Shown piece by piece: positions 50,801 through 61,006 of a stretch of DNA of 64,000 bases; position 1 is the first letter of the stretch; the number at the start of each line of letters is the position of its first letter. A program made the translations under genes and the position numbers. Source of the stretch: Pseudoscleropodium purum (taxonomy: Eukaryota > Streptophyta > Bryopsida > Hypnales > Brachytheciaceae); contig OZ017799.1 of assembly GCA_963969395.1 (NCBI GenBank), positions 9,488,501 to 9,552,500 of the forward strand, given 5' to 3'. The notes beneath the pieces were generated by a model that searched no databases, had not been told where the DNA came from, and saw nothing but the letters and a program-made list of their open reading frames with translations.

Positions 50801-51581
50801 TTTTGAACCTCAAAAATATAAATTGAAAACCATAGTTTTGGTGCTTTGAAAACATGCCTTGCTTAACAACTAGGAAAATTTGTTTGTTCTGATTAGCAGG
50901 TTCCAGATCCAGCATCGCCAAGTCATGATGCTACTCAAAGGTGATTTTTGACAACACTCTTAGTCTTTTTTTGTTGGTGACTTAAGTGACGTCTGTTGGG
51001 CTTAGTATATTGACCTTTAAATGCTCTAATTGTTCATATATGTGGAAGAGTGCTGGAGTTTTGTAGTGCATAATATTCACAGAAAGGTTGACTGGGGGGT
51101 CCCACAGTGTTACCATACTGTACTTGAAAATAAAAGTTAATGTACACGAGATTCAAGAGTTTAACTAACTTTAAATTTTCAAGAGTTTCAAAAATGAAAG
51201 AAGCTGTACTTAACGCAAGACAGGCAAAGGAACCCCAACTCTGAAGTTCAAGAATTCTATCTTGATCAATTGATGATTTGTTTGTGAGAAGAAAAGTCCA
51301 TTTTGTCAATCCCAACATAGGCATTTTAATTTCAATGCAAGTAGTTCTCTGAATCGTGAACGTATGCCATTCAAGATCTCTTCTATACCAACCCTAATCT
51401 CTATCGAGCTTTGTGCAGCAGTTGAATTTTCCATGATTATGGGTCTCGATCGATCCAACAGGTTTAATTTTATGAGGAGTGTTGCACATTTTTAACACAT
51501 TTTTAACACATTTTTAACACATGATTGATGAGTTTGTGTTCTGATGACAGGCACTGTGTGTGGTATAATCAAGGTGAGTAG
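47847..51581 (+). CDS. Spliced gene with very short 3' exons, product unknown
   Basis: Exon 1 runs 47847-48104 (86 codons, phase 0). The in-frame TAG immediately before the ATG fixes the start among plus-strand ATGs in this frame. The translation (MSQQQDDAHRSTMDTYPSVG...) is polar, with a Pro/His/Ser-rich stretch at residues 51-70, and ends GHLWK at a GTACGT donor. A 2.8-kb intron follows. Exon 2 is 50900-50940 (GTTCCAG...CAAAG; VPDPASPSHDATQ) between AGCAG and GTGATT. Exon 3 begins at 51551 (HCVWYNQ). It either reads into a TAG ending at 51581 or is a 23-nt micro-exon with a strong AAG|GTGAGT donor at 51573, with more sequence near 51.73-51.85 kb. Phases agree across both introns (0, then 2). 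I do not recognise the family. No signal peptide or membrane segment. Exon 1 is well supported; the 3' end is uncertain. Confidence 0.55.
48105..50899 (+). other. Intron 1 of the 47847 gene
   Basis: Bounded by AAG|GTACGT and TTAGCAG|GTT. It is AT-rich and contains the GC-rich hAT-like MITE at 49169-49437. No other structure was recognised. Confidence 0.6.
49169..49437. mobile_element. Complete GC-rich hAT-like MITE in intron, 8-bp target duplication
   Basis: 269 bp starting CAGGGTTGAC and ending GTCAACCTTG, imperfect inverted termini of about 10 bp with the CAGGG start typical of plant hAT elements. It is flanked by the perfect 8-bp direct repeat ACAAAAAT (49161-49168 and 49438-49445), the hAT duplication length. 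The interior is strikingly GC- and CpG-rich, with GTCCG and GACGT words recurring in both orientations (GACGTCCGGGACGTCCGGAC near 49188), in sharp contrast to the AT-rich host intron. A 65-codon ORF across it is a by-product of high GC. Non-autonomous. Confidence 0.9.
51485..51522. repeat. 11-bp tandem repeat CACATTTTTAA
   Basis: Three full copies and a partial one, in the intron before exon 3 of the 47847 gene. Confidence 0.9.
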
Positions 51582-51985
51582 AAAGAATGACAACCTTCAT
51601 CTCCAGATGATGCACAAATGAAACACAATGCAACACAATGTGAGAGATAAATCACAAATTGGATTGATTGCCAATGGGTAGGCAGCCAATTCATGCACCG
51701 GAGGAGCAGTCCGGAGCACAAGTAGACAGGAGCTGCGAACCCTAATTTTCTAGGACCCCAGGGAGCTTGAGGCACGAGTGCCCAAGTTGGAGTCAGAATT
51801 GGAGTCTTGCTAGCTATAGGCAGAAACATTTTACATTGAACTTTGAAAGGATGGATGGCCTTATCTGAGTTGTGAAACATTTTTGAGCAAGATATGAATG
51901 TTTGATTCATATCTCCAAGCTTCATTTTAATCTTTGATCATCTTTGTTTGGGAAGGTTGCACGGAGTTCAACTATAAGTACCTCT

Positions 51986-52217
51986 CCGTCAGGAAAGTAA
52001 CCCCCTATTGAAACATTGAAACAATACTGCTGCAGAGGGTTCGCAGTACAGTATTGAAAGTGTATTGTTGCAGTACAAAAGCAGTACTGCAACAATGTAG
52101 TTTCAATGGGAGTGCACTGTTTTCACTGAAATTATTTTGTTGCAGTACTGTTTTTGTATTGCAACAATACACTTTCAATACTATACTAAGACAGAGGGGG
52201 GGTTACTTCCCGATCGG
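51986..52217. mobile_element. Foldback MITE between the convergent genes
   Basis: The left terminus CCGTCAGGAAAGTAACCCCC pairs with the right terminus, whose reverse complement reads CCGATCGGGAAGTAACCCCC. The interior is nearly all inverted: AGTATTGAAAGTGTATTGTT on the left matches the reverse of the segment near 52165. The palindrome CAGTACTG and the word TTGCAGTAC recur several times. No clear target duplication. Non-coding; superfamily uncertain, though the CTCCGTC start recalls Stowaway-type ends. Confidence 0.7.
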
Positions 52218-52664
52218 CTGATTTGATAAATAAATGATAAATAGTAGACTTAAATTGATAAAGTATTGTGATGAAAATGACCAAATTTGTTTGATTTGGC
52301 GTTGAGCAAAAACAATAAATTCTATATCCTGGAGTTGTTTGGCACCAACATTGAAGTAATAAATGCATTTGAGAGTTGAGTGCTAGATACCTGAACATTG
52401 CAACTCTAAAATCTGGGATATTGGGCAACAAAAACACCTCATAAAACAGTGTTAAAATATTACCAACGAAATAAACCCGGGTTGCTTCTTGGTCTACAAA
52501 CTACATTCTACAACTAAAAATAATCTCGAAATCATAGCTTGGCTGGGACCTTACACTCACATTCAAGACCACGCCAAGCTTGTTTAAAGCAGCTGAACCA
52601 AAACGGCAGCCAGCAGGAGGTGCAGCCAGGTCCAGCCAAAGGAAATTCGTTGGCACTAGTAAAA

Positions 52665-52930
52665 GCATGGGCTATTCTCGGTAGTCTCTGAGATCATAGC
52701 TGGGTGCCAGCACATCAGAGAATTACCAAGCAAAGCTAAAACTGCTCCAATGGCTAGTGATATGCAAAATTCTCCAGGTTTCACCACTTCTTGGTCCAGG
52801 CATCAGCTATTCTTGGTAATCTCTGAAACGAAATAGAATCCTGGTCCAGCAACACATCAAAGGACTACCATCCAAAGCTGAAACCGCTCCAGTGGTTGCT
52901 GACACAAAACTCTCAAAAGTTTCACCAGGG
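52665..52930. repeat. Tandem duplication (~135 bp) downstream of the coiled-coil gene
   Basis: CTATTCT(C/T)GGTA(G/A)TCTCTGA occurs at 52672 and 52807. Both units continue with CAGCA(C/A)...ATCA, CAAAGCT(A/G)AAAC and TGCTCCA.TGG or a close variant, and end in a GTTTCACCA block. On the minus strand this follows the stop codon of the coiled-coil gene, so it is either 3' UTR or part of an alternative last exon (see findings). Confidence 0.8.
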
Positions 52931-53041
52931 CCTAGTCTAAAAAACTGCAGAAAGTATTAGCAGGCGGTTGTCTTCTAGCAATATGGTAAGCCGGAACCAG
53001 AAGTAAACTGCGACACAATCTCACCGTAAGTCACAAAGAAA

Positions 53042-53837
53042 CTACTTGTTTCGGGTTAAATTTCGGTTTGCCTGTGCAAGCTCGTCTCTTTCGGCCACGA
53101 TATCGCAATACTTGGTACTCATGTCACTGAAGCGAAGATTCAACTCTTTGTTCTCGGTTTCCAACTTGAGAATCTCTTCGCCTAATTCACTAGACTTCAC
53201 AGCTGCACGTTTCTTGTCTTCCAACAATGCAGCTGATCTCGCCTCCAACTGCGTGCGATCTTCTTCCAAGTCATAAATCTTTCCATTTGCCTTCTTCACG
53301 AGTCCCGTGAGATCTTCAATCTCATTTTTCAATCGATCCATCTCTGTATTCTCCTTGCCCAGTTCAAATCTCAACCCCTTGATCTCCCGTTCTAGCCTCT
53401 TTTTAGCCAGCAGCTCAGCCTCACTCGCGGCAAGGGCATCTTCCTTCTCCGCAAGATCATACTCAAGGTCCGTGATGTCTTTAACCAAGCTATCTATTTT
53501 TTTGTATAACTCGTCCTTCTCTTCTTCCAGAGCCTGGACTTTCTCTGTCCATCCCGCAATCTGCTCCGACGTAAGCGCATTCTTCGCTTCCAAACTCGCC
53601 AACTTACCCTCCACCACCACCTTTTCTTCGCTCAGTCCTTTGGCTTCTTTGGCTGTTGTCTGAAGCTCACGCTTCTGCTCCACATCCTCATTTATCATCT
53701 TCAGCATGTCTTCAGTGGCATGCAGAAGGCGTTCGGTTTCGTGGATCTTGGTCTCGGACTCTGAAAGTCGGGTCTCCAAGGTGCTTTTGGCAGACGATAA
53801 TTTCGAAACTTGATCCTCCAGTTCCACAATTTTCAAC
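53042..53837 (-). other. Exon 5 of the coiled-coil gene
   Basis: Acceptor CTGTTAG|GTTGAAA. Residues 623-887, ending NRNLTRNK and TAG. The stop overlaps a possible donor (AA|GTAGTT). Confidence 0.8.
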
Positions 53838-56800
53838 CTAACAGTCCAAGAATGCATGTTACACACGGTGATCGAGAAACAATAACTCAAAGGAGTCCTT
53901 AATAATTACTCGGAAGCCTTCCTCAATCTAGGAAGGAAACTTAAATGTTAGATATTGATATGTGGACGCAAAAAATTGAACATTCGGAATATTGAATAAC
54001 ATCTATATAGTAAGATTTACTATTGCCTAAAGAAAGACCCCCTAATAATCAGCATGCACAAGAAAAGAGACAAAAATGTCAAAAAAAATACTTGTGTTCA
54101 GCTTGAGCCTCTTCGTTATCTTGAGCCTCTCGGTCCATAGTCTCTCGAATAATGCCGAGTTCCTCCTCAAGTGTATCCTTTGCTTCCGAGACATCCTTCA
54201 ATGACTTCTCCAGTTCAGAAACACGTTCTACAGCCTCCCGCTTCTCGTCTTCCACCCGTGCCACTCTCTGCTCAAGGATCATCTTCTCTGACTCGAGCTC
54301 CGAAACTGACTTTGCATTCTCTGATTTGCCCAGCATGTGGTCATCCAGCTCAAATCTCAATTTTTGAATCTCCTCGGTAGCTAATCGGCTCTCTCCAGCC
54401 ACTCGAAGGCTGTTCTCCATCTCCCGCTTCTCTGCTTCATCCAGCTGCTTTTCCAAACCGTCAACAGCACGTCTGGCGTCTTCAAGCTTCTCTTTCAACT
54501 CTGCAATCTGGTGCCTCGCATCTTCTTCCAGTCTTGTTAGCAGGTCAAGCTGGGAATTCAATGTAGGCACTTCTTCATTTTCCAAGGATTCTATCCGCAG
54601 CCTATAAGAAAACATACGTCAAGAAAAACGCACGGTCACCAGCAGTTTAAGTTGTTCAAATAGGGACTTTCTTTTGTAAAATTTTATTTACTTTTTGACC
54701 AACACACGTGATATTTTATATTGATACTAGTCACATATAATTTAGCCCCATGTTTTTCATGATATGATTGATCGAATAGGTTCCTTAAAACCATAATCCT
54801 GGGTCTTCTAGAGCTTAATTGCTCTCAGTTACTTCAAGATACATCGGACCCATTCATCAAGTTTGAGTTTCTTAACCGAAATTTTTTTAAAAGTGCCTAA
54901 ACGACGCTTACCTTCTCTCCTCACACAAATCACGGCACTCCTCCAGCTCCCGGTCCAAAGAAGCGATTCTTCGCAACAAATTGCTCTTCTCTGCAGTAAT
55001 GGCATTGCTTTCGGTCTGGATCCAAACATGTTCCGGTGAGCTTGCGTACCCTCAAAGAATGTCAAGAATTACCCAGCGTTTTCAGTAAAATTAAAATGCT
55101 TCAGCAAGACTTGATCATCATAAAGAAAATCTTCCCCCTGATTCACGGAGAGGTTTTCCAATTATCCCAAGGATCATGGTGTGACCTTCTCGTTATGCAC
55201 ACGATCACTCTGACCATATGAAAACCTCCACAAGAATCAGAGGAAGATTTTCTTCATACTGTTGTCTAGAAGCTCCCGAAACAGGGTAATTTTAGTAAAA
55301 CAAAGTTACTGGATATGAAAAAACAAAAGCAAAATAACAAAATAGAGGCAGGCCTAAAGCACTAGGCAAATCGGCCACTTCGAAATAAAGACAATGCACT
55401 TACTATGTACCCGTCAGAATGATCCTTTAACTGAGTCAGTTGACCTTGAAGTTCAAGCTTCTCGTCTTCAAGTTGCTTGATGGAAAGAACGGCATTGTCT
55501 TTCTCATCAACCATCTGCGTGACCTCATCCAACAGCTTAATATTCTCCTCCCTCAATTTCATCAACTCCGCCTCCTGCTTCCCTGTCTCGTCCTTTAGTT
55601 TCAGTAGCTCGGCATCCTGCTGCTTTGCCTCTTCCCTCAGTTTCACCAACTCTGCCTGCAGAGTAGAATTCGTTTCCAGTAAGAATGCCCGTCCAGAGTC
55701 CGTATCTTGTTGAAGCTTGCTCACCCTAGCAAGCAGAGTCGCGTTTTCCTCTTGTGACTTTGCAAGCTTTTCGGCCATGGCTTCTGCATCTATTTGAGTA
55801 CGGGCAAGAATTTCTTGCTCCTTGGAGGCAACCCTCTGCATCCACTCCCTCTCCACAGCTGCAACTGCTTCCCTGGGATTCACAGCTTGCGCCTGCAGAC
55901 TCCTGGTAGCCTCGATCTCTTTTTGTAGTTGCTCAATCATTGCATCTTTCTCGTGGACCACCTTGTTAGTCGAATCTCGCGAGTTTGTCAGTTGCAAAGT
56001 CAGACTCTTGTTTGTCTCCTTCAATTGCTTAATGATCGCTTGAGCCTCGTCTACAGAGAAACTGTCAATCAACAGAATACCATTCCACTCATGAGAATAA
56101 CGATCGACTCCAGAATTTAAACTGGAGCATCGGGAATCAAAAGCCCTGGTAACCAGAGATGACGATAAGCAATGCTTGCATTCAAATTTCACTCACATTT
56201 CGTGCTCAATTCTCAATCAAATGATTCGAGTGATATCTTGTTGGAAAGATACTGAAAATTTGCTTCTAATAAACTGTAATATGCCTCCTAACTCAAACAA
56301 TTGAGATCCCTACAAGGTTGCACAACAAAAATTACACCAAACTACACGAAGATATGCAAGTCGTACTCTTGAGATTTCTTGCTCGTTTCTGAGTCAAATC
56401 ATGCAAGAAATAACGTGCTGAAAAGCTATGAACAATGCGCTTCTCGTAAACTAACACCCCGATTCTCAATGTTCAGATCACAGCGACAGATTTTTAGGCT
56501 AGAGTTTTAACTGACACCAACAAGGCATGTACATCCAGCGTTCCATCTTCATCTAAAACCAAGTTTAACCACAGAAAGAAAAGTCACAACTATCCAAAAC
56601 AATAAACCCCGACATACACTCAAACCTCCCTATCTTTCCACAAGCGGTCCCAACATTTTTCACTTCAACATAGTTTCAATGTGTGAAAACTACGATTCAG
56701 TCGATCACGGCGTAGCAAGTGTGCACGATACTCCAGAGGTTAGAGCATCAGTATTGAGTGTACATTGACCTCACATGTGAGCTTTGATTCGAGCTAAGTG

Positions 56801-57556
56801 TGCTATTTGACATTTAGTTTTTTTGCAATTGAATTTCACCTCAACACAAAAGATATGAGCAAAGTTTTTGATGGTGCAAGTTTCTAGATTGTTGCAGGGA
56901 AAGGTTCAGAGTGAATAGAACCTCTCCCTTACTATATGGTGAATGAAGACTTTACATTACCTGACATTTTCCTTCTTATCATCTCGATTCGGTAGCGCAT
57001 GCGTTTGCAACCGTTCCTCCTGCTTCACTTGCTCCTTCCGGGGCGGGTAACTCGACCCCCAGGAATTTTCCACCGGCGCTTCAGAATGTGCAGTTGCATA
57101 ACCCCCACTAGACGCCGCAGGGTAAAAATCAGTCGGTGCTGAAGGCGGGTAGTGATGCGAGTTCGCATGGGAGAGAGACGACGTGGATTGTCCTAAAGGG
57201 GGAGGATAATGATGAGAGCCAGTGTGGGAGAGAGACGGCGTTGGTTGAGGTGCTGAAGGGGGATACTGATTCTGTGAGAGAGAGCCGTAAGATGGAGTGT
57301 ATTGATCCTCTGAAGTTGTAGGATTTGCAGGGTAGTAGCTTGGTTGTTGGGATCCATAAGGCTGCTGAGAGCCGTAAGGCTGAGATTCGTAGGAGTTGTT
57401 GGATCCGAAGTAGGAAGGGTAAGCTGACTCTGTGGATGCGAAGGCGTTGGGACGCGAAGGTTGTGGCATCCCCTGAGGGACGCCTGAGACGTAATGCTCC
57501 GGTTGAGGGTCATTGTAGGGCTGGTAGACCACGTACGGGTCATATGGTTGGTACAT
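53042..57556 (-). CDS. Five-exon gene for an 887-residue long coiled-coil protein
   Basis: Minus-strand exons: 57556-56961, 56061-55404, 55015-54912, 54601-54092 and 53837-53042. All introns are GT-AG, and the phases (2, 0, 2, 2) join to 2664 nt with one stop. An in-frame TAA lies nine codons upstream of the chosen ATG. Residues 1-198 are disordered and Pro/Ser/Tyr/Gln-rich (MYQPYDPYVVYQPYNDPQ; repeats QPYGSQ and SLSH.xSHHYPP). Residues from about 200 to 880 are almost continuous heptad coiled coil rich in Glu, Lys and Leu, including repeats of the type ELxKLREE near residues 365-395. No enzyme domain, signal peptide or transmembrane segment is seen before the stop at 53042. Such proteins usually act as scaffolds, tethers or filament-like components. 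A relation to plant peroxisomal/mitochondrial division factors is conceivable but unproven, because their tail anchor is missing from this model. Confidence 0.85.
54092..54601 (-). other. Exon 4 of the coiled-coil gene
   Basis: Acceptor TTCTTATAG|GCTGCGG, donor CACAA|GTATTT. Residues 453-622, uninterrupted heptads (LRIESLENEEVPTLNSQLDL). Confidence 0.85.
54912..55015 (-). other. Exon 3 of the coiled-coil gene
   Basis: 104 nt, residues 419-452. The upstream acceptor GGATCCAG|ACC is chosen over CTGCAG|AGAAG because only it joins in the coiled-coil frame (TESNAITAEKSNLLRRIASL). Confidence 0.75.
55123..55254. other. 132-nt imperfect hairpin in intron 2 of the coiled-coil gene
   Basis: AAGAAAATCTTCCCCCTGAT near 55123 pairs with ATCAGAGGAAGATTTTCTT ending at 55254. 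Pairing continues inward through GAGGTTTTC/GAAAACCTC and a central GATC...GATC block, so almost the whole segment folds on itself with a small loop. It could be a MITE remnant or a miRNA/siRNA-type precursor. Nothing in the sequence proves expression. Confidence 0.6.
55404..56061 (-). other. Exon 2 of the coiled-coil gene
   Basis: Begins after GATTGACAG (the downstream CTGTAG would break the frame) and ends ATA|GTAAGT. Encodes residues 199-418, starting SFSVDEAQAIIKQL. Confidence 0.8.
56961..57556 (-). other. Exon 1 of the coiled-coil gene
   Basis: Encodes residues 1-198 plus two bases of codon 199. Ends AATGTCAG|GTAATG. The whole low-complexity N-terminal domain lies in this exon. Confidence 0.85.
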
Positions 57557-57610
57557 TGCGCTGGAAGAAACTTGATGATTTTACAATTGGTGACGAAACC
57601 CTAATCCAGT

Positions 57611-58572
57611 CTGCAGAGAGCACGGAACATTCTTATGTCAAAGAACGGGGCGAGCTGCAGGAAGCGGAGATACTAAGGTGTGAAGAGAAGCTCGAGATAC
57701 AAGCATTCTAGTATTAAGACAAATTTAGGAGAAAAAATAGGCGACTGCTAGAGATTCGCAAACATGTAACAGCTAACAGGTTTTCTCTACATCAACCTTC
57801 GAGAAAACGAAACCTTCTCAAGGGTTTCGCAAGATTCAATACAAAGGCGATATCCAATCGACGGATCTCCCATAACAAGGCGTGAAGAAAAGCCCAGTTC
57901 GAGAATTCTGTATTCTACAGTTTTTTAGGGGAAATAAAAGGGGTCAGTAAAGAGATTCGCAAAATCTAACAGCTTCTAGATCTTCGCCAGATACACTTTG
58001 GAGGAAATAAAAACTCTCCGTCTAGGGTTTCGCACGATTCACCGAGAAACGCAACATCTAATCGACGGGAGCAACGATTAGATGTAAAAAAAACAATCTC
58101 TCCATGCTGAAGGTTTTCTCGAACCGTATCCAGAGAAACATACCCAATTTCAAATCCCCAAAACAACGAGTGAATCATCTTCTCAACGGAAAACTCTGCA
58201 TCTCCGAATTACCCAAACATCTGCTAAAAGCGACGATCGCGAAACGTTCCAAAATATTGATACGCCCTCACACAGAAATCCCGTTCCCCAATTTTGAAAC
58301 TCGATTCATTTCCAAATCCGCATACCTTCAAATAACTCCACCACCGACACCGCAACTGCAAAACCAAAACGTACCCAGGTCTCTAGCCTGACTAGCTCAC
58401 TTGCTTCCCACCCGTAACTAAATGCACCCTCTCCTAAACGTCCAAAATTCTACTTTCCTCCGAAACCCCACAACACAAAACTCATCAGATCCTTGCGATT
58501 GCAGCGATAAGCAAAGAAGTAAAATTCCCATCACAAGTCGGGTGAGCTCAACTACCCAAACCTCGTGAGTAC
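57611..58572 (-). other. Probable 5'UTR intron of the coiled-coil gene
   Basis: On the minus strand a good donor TTTTCAG|GTACTC (58573/58572) and a good acceptor CTCTCTGCAG|ACTGG (57611/57610) lie upstream of the ATG at 57556. The intervening and flanking DNA is unusually rich in G+C for this window. Short ORFs here do not chain to the coding frame. Spliced-leader assignment is inferred from signals only. Confidence 0.4.
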
Positions 58573-59220
58573 CTGAAAACACGTTCTGTTCAAGAGCAGC
58601 CGTTGCGAAGAAGGTTCCCAGAAGACGCAAGCACAAGCGCACCTCGCACGTAAAGTATGCCGTCACTCCCACTCTGCAATTACTGGATTTTCTTCGTCGC
58701 GGCTGCAGCTGCAAAGTCCAAATCCTCACTCCCGTTGTTTCAGCAAACCTCCGTCAATTCCTCTTCGCTCCACCACTGATGAGTCCGTGAGTCGGCATCG
58801 GCGGGTGGAGTAGTCGGTAAGCTGATTCTACAGTAGTAGTCTTCAAGTTTTCACAGAACTTGTATTGATAAGTTTTTCATTCCTTTATATTTTTTTCTTT
58901 TCTGCTTTTGAGTTTGGATAGGGAATCGTGACCGAGTGAGGATGTCTGGCTCAGTTACTATCTATGACTGGGCTTTTAATCTGGAAATCGTGTGTCTTTT
59001 TCTTTTTCTTTTTCTTCGCTGCTGGTGCTGGTGCTTGTGAACTTTGGTTCTGTGCAAGTTCGGGAGGAATTCTCTGGTTGCGTAAGGAACCTTCGTCGTG
59101 GTGAACGAATCTGCAGCGGTTTCGACTTTGTCAACCTCAAACAAACAGTCACACGGTTCCTTGCAGGGCTTTCCAGCAAAATTTTGAATTTTTTTATGGA
59201 ACTCTGGTAGAACCACCCAT
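58573..59220 (-). promoter_or_regulatory. Leader and promoter zone of the coiled-coil gene
   Basis: Balanced composition persists to about 59220 and then drops abruptly to AT-rich DNA. The transcript start probably lies near 58.7-58.85 kb on the minus strand. A CTTTTT-type tandem run (about four copies of TCTTTT, 58995-59020) lies in it. No TATA box could be assigned with confidence. Confidence 0.4.
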
Positions 59221-61002
59221 TGTTGATCACTTTAGTGATTCCACATATGTTGTGGAGTAGAATAAGGCAATGTCAATTTTCTGCCATGTAGGAAGATAGA
59301 AATTACAGGGATTGCAATTTTTTTGGTAATTTAATGCCTTGAATTGAAATTTCTATGAATTTTGGAAGCTAGTAGCTAGTCCAAACCTACAACCAACATG
59401 TAGAGTCTTCCAATCTTGATCACTCAAGAACTACTTTCCACTCACTACTTTGGGACATGTGTCATGACTTCATTAGTCTTAATTTTGAAAAGGAGAAAAA
59501 ACACATTCAAAGCTTTAGTTGAAAATTTATTATAACCTTGGTTGAAAATAGTACACCCTACATGTTGGAGATGGATTCTTGGATGACAATAGGTGGTTCT
59601 AATGTTGGTGGACTTCTACTTCTTTATAAGTTCACAGTTTTTTTTAATCGGTTTATATACTAGATATGTCTTTCTTTTCCCAATCAATAACCTCTTAATT
59701 TTTTTACACCCAATTGATTATTTTCCTAAATTAAAGAAATTAGTTTTGTAAAAATTTAAATTTTAGTGTTTTTTTATTGGAATTTCTTTTGGTACTTTTA
59801 AAAGGGTTTATTGTTGATTTCTTATGCTCAAAGATCTTTGATGAATTCAAACCAAGCCAAATCCCACAGTTTTGGGTCCATGGATTTACCCTACAAAAAA
59901 AGATAAGATCTGAAGTTGGCAGTCCACATATTTTTTGGAGGTTGGTTAGTATATCAAAGAGAGATGCAAATTAAATTTTGGTACTTTTTTGTATGTCCAA
60001 AGAGTAGATCTACCCAATACCCAAATACAATCACTTATAGATAAACAATCAAGCATTTAAGCTAGAGCAAGAAGTTAAAGCATATAGGTGATTGAGAGAG
60101 AGAAATAACAATCAAGTATGATTGTGTGTGAGAAAGATGCAACATTTATTGAAATTCTGAAATAGTGTAACAAAGAAAACTCCTAATAGGATGTAGTGTT
60201 GCTTAGGTTGCCTATTGGTTGACCTTGGTCAAAAGGTTGGTAAGTTTCTTTACCTTAGTAAAAATTCATAGGTTAATTTTCATCATTTTAAAACTCTATT
60301 TAGCCCATTTTTTCATCCCCTAGTACAAGTTTGTTAAGTATGTGTGGAATTAGGTCCCAAGACACTTGAATTTCTTTTAACTAGAAATGCATCCATTATC
60401 TTTCATTTTGTTTAGGCAGTTGTAAAAAAGAACTGATGATTATGTAATTAATGGTTGATTCTTCTTATACATTGATCCATACTCTTGAACAAAATAAGAT
60501 GATGAGATGTCAAAAACTAGGATTGGGTTGATTTAGTTATCTCACTATAAAAATGCCAACAAAACATGGGAGCTAGGGCTTGTCAAAATCAAACCTTTAC
60601 ATGTGAATCTAGTATAGCCATGCAAATGTTAAGCAAGCCCCAAAGGCAAAGGCATTTTGGTTGGAGAATGTATTCATTGTGTTTTGGGTTGGGATTTTGG
60701 TGGTGATGGCAAGGTTTAGGTGTGATGGAGCAACCAAACAACTTCATTAGGATTGAATTAAGAAGGTGCTTCAAAGGCATATCCAATCATCAGTCAATTA
60801 AAGTGAACCTTTTGGGGTCAAGATAGGGACTAGGCTGTTGAAGCTTAAAAAAAATACTTGCTAGGCCTACCCAAGATTTACATGGCACCCCTTATTCTGT
60901 CCAATAGTGCACATGCTCTAAATTAGCTAGAGTAGTAGTCAATGATATTTTTTACTTGAAACTAAATATAAGATAGTGAAGTGAATGATATATCACTCAA
61001 AA
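59221..61002. other. AT-rich intergenic DNA
   Basis: No gene or bounded element recognised. Confidence 0.5.
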
Positions 61003-61006
61003 TTAA

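Noticed and set aside
53046..57711. Numerous Ser/Phe/Leu-rich plus-strand ORFs (for example 53307, 54152, 55477, 57325)
   Set aside because: They mirror the coiled-coil exons: Glu/Lys/Leu codons read in reverse give Ser/Phe/Leu. No independent evidence of coding.
58992..59210. Plus-strand ORF with a signal-peptide-like start (SFSFSFSSLLVLVLV)
   Set aside because: The hydrophobic stretch is encoded by a TCTTTT microsatellite and the start is a GTG, not usable in a plant nuclear gene. It lies in the promoter zone of the minus-strand gene.
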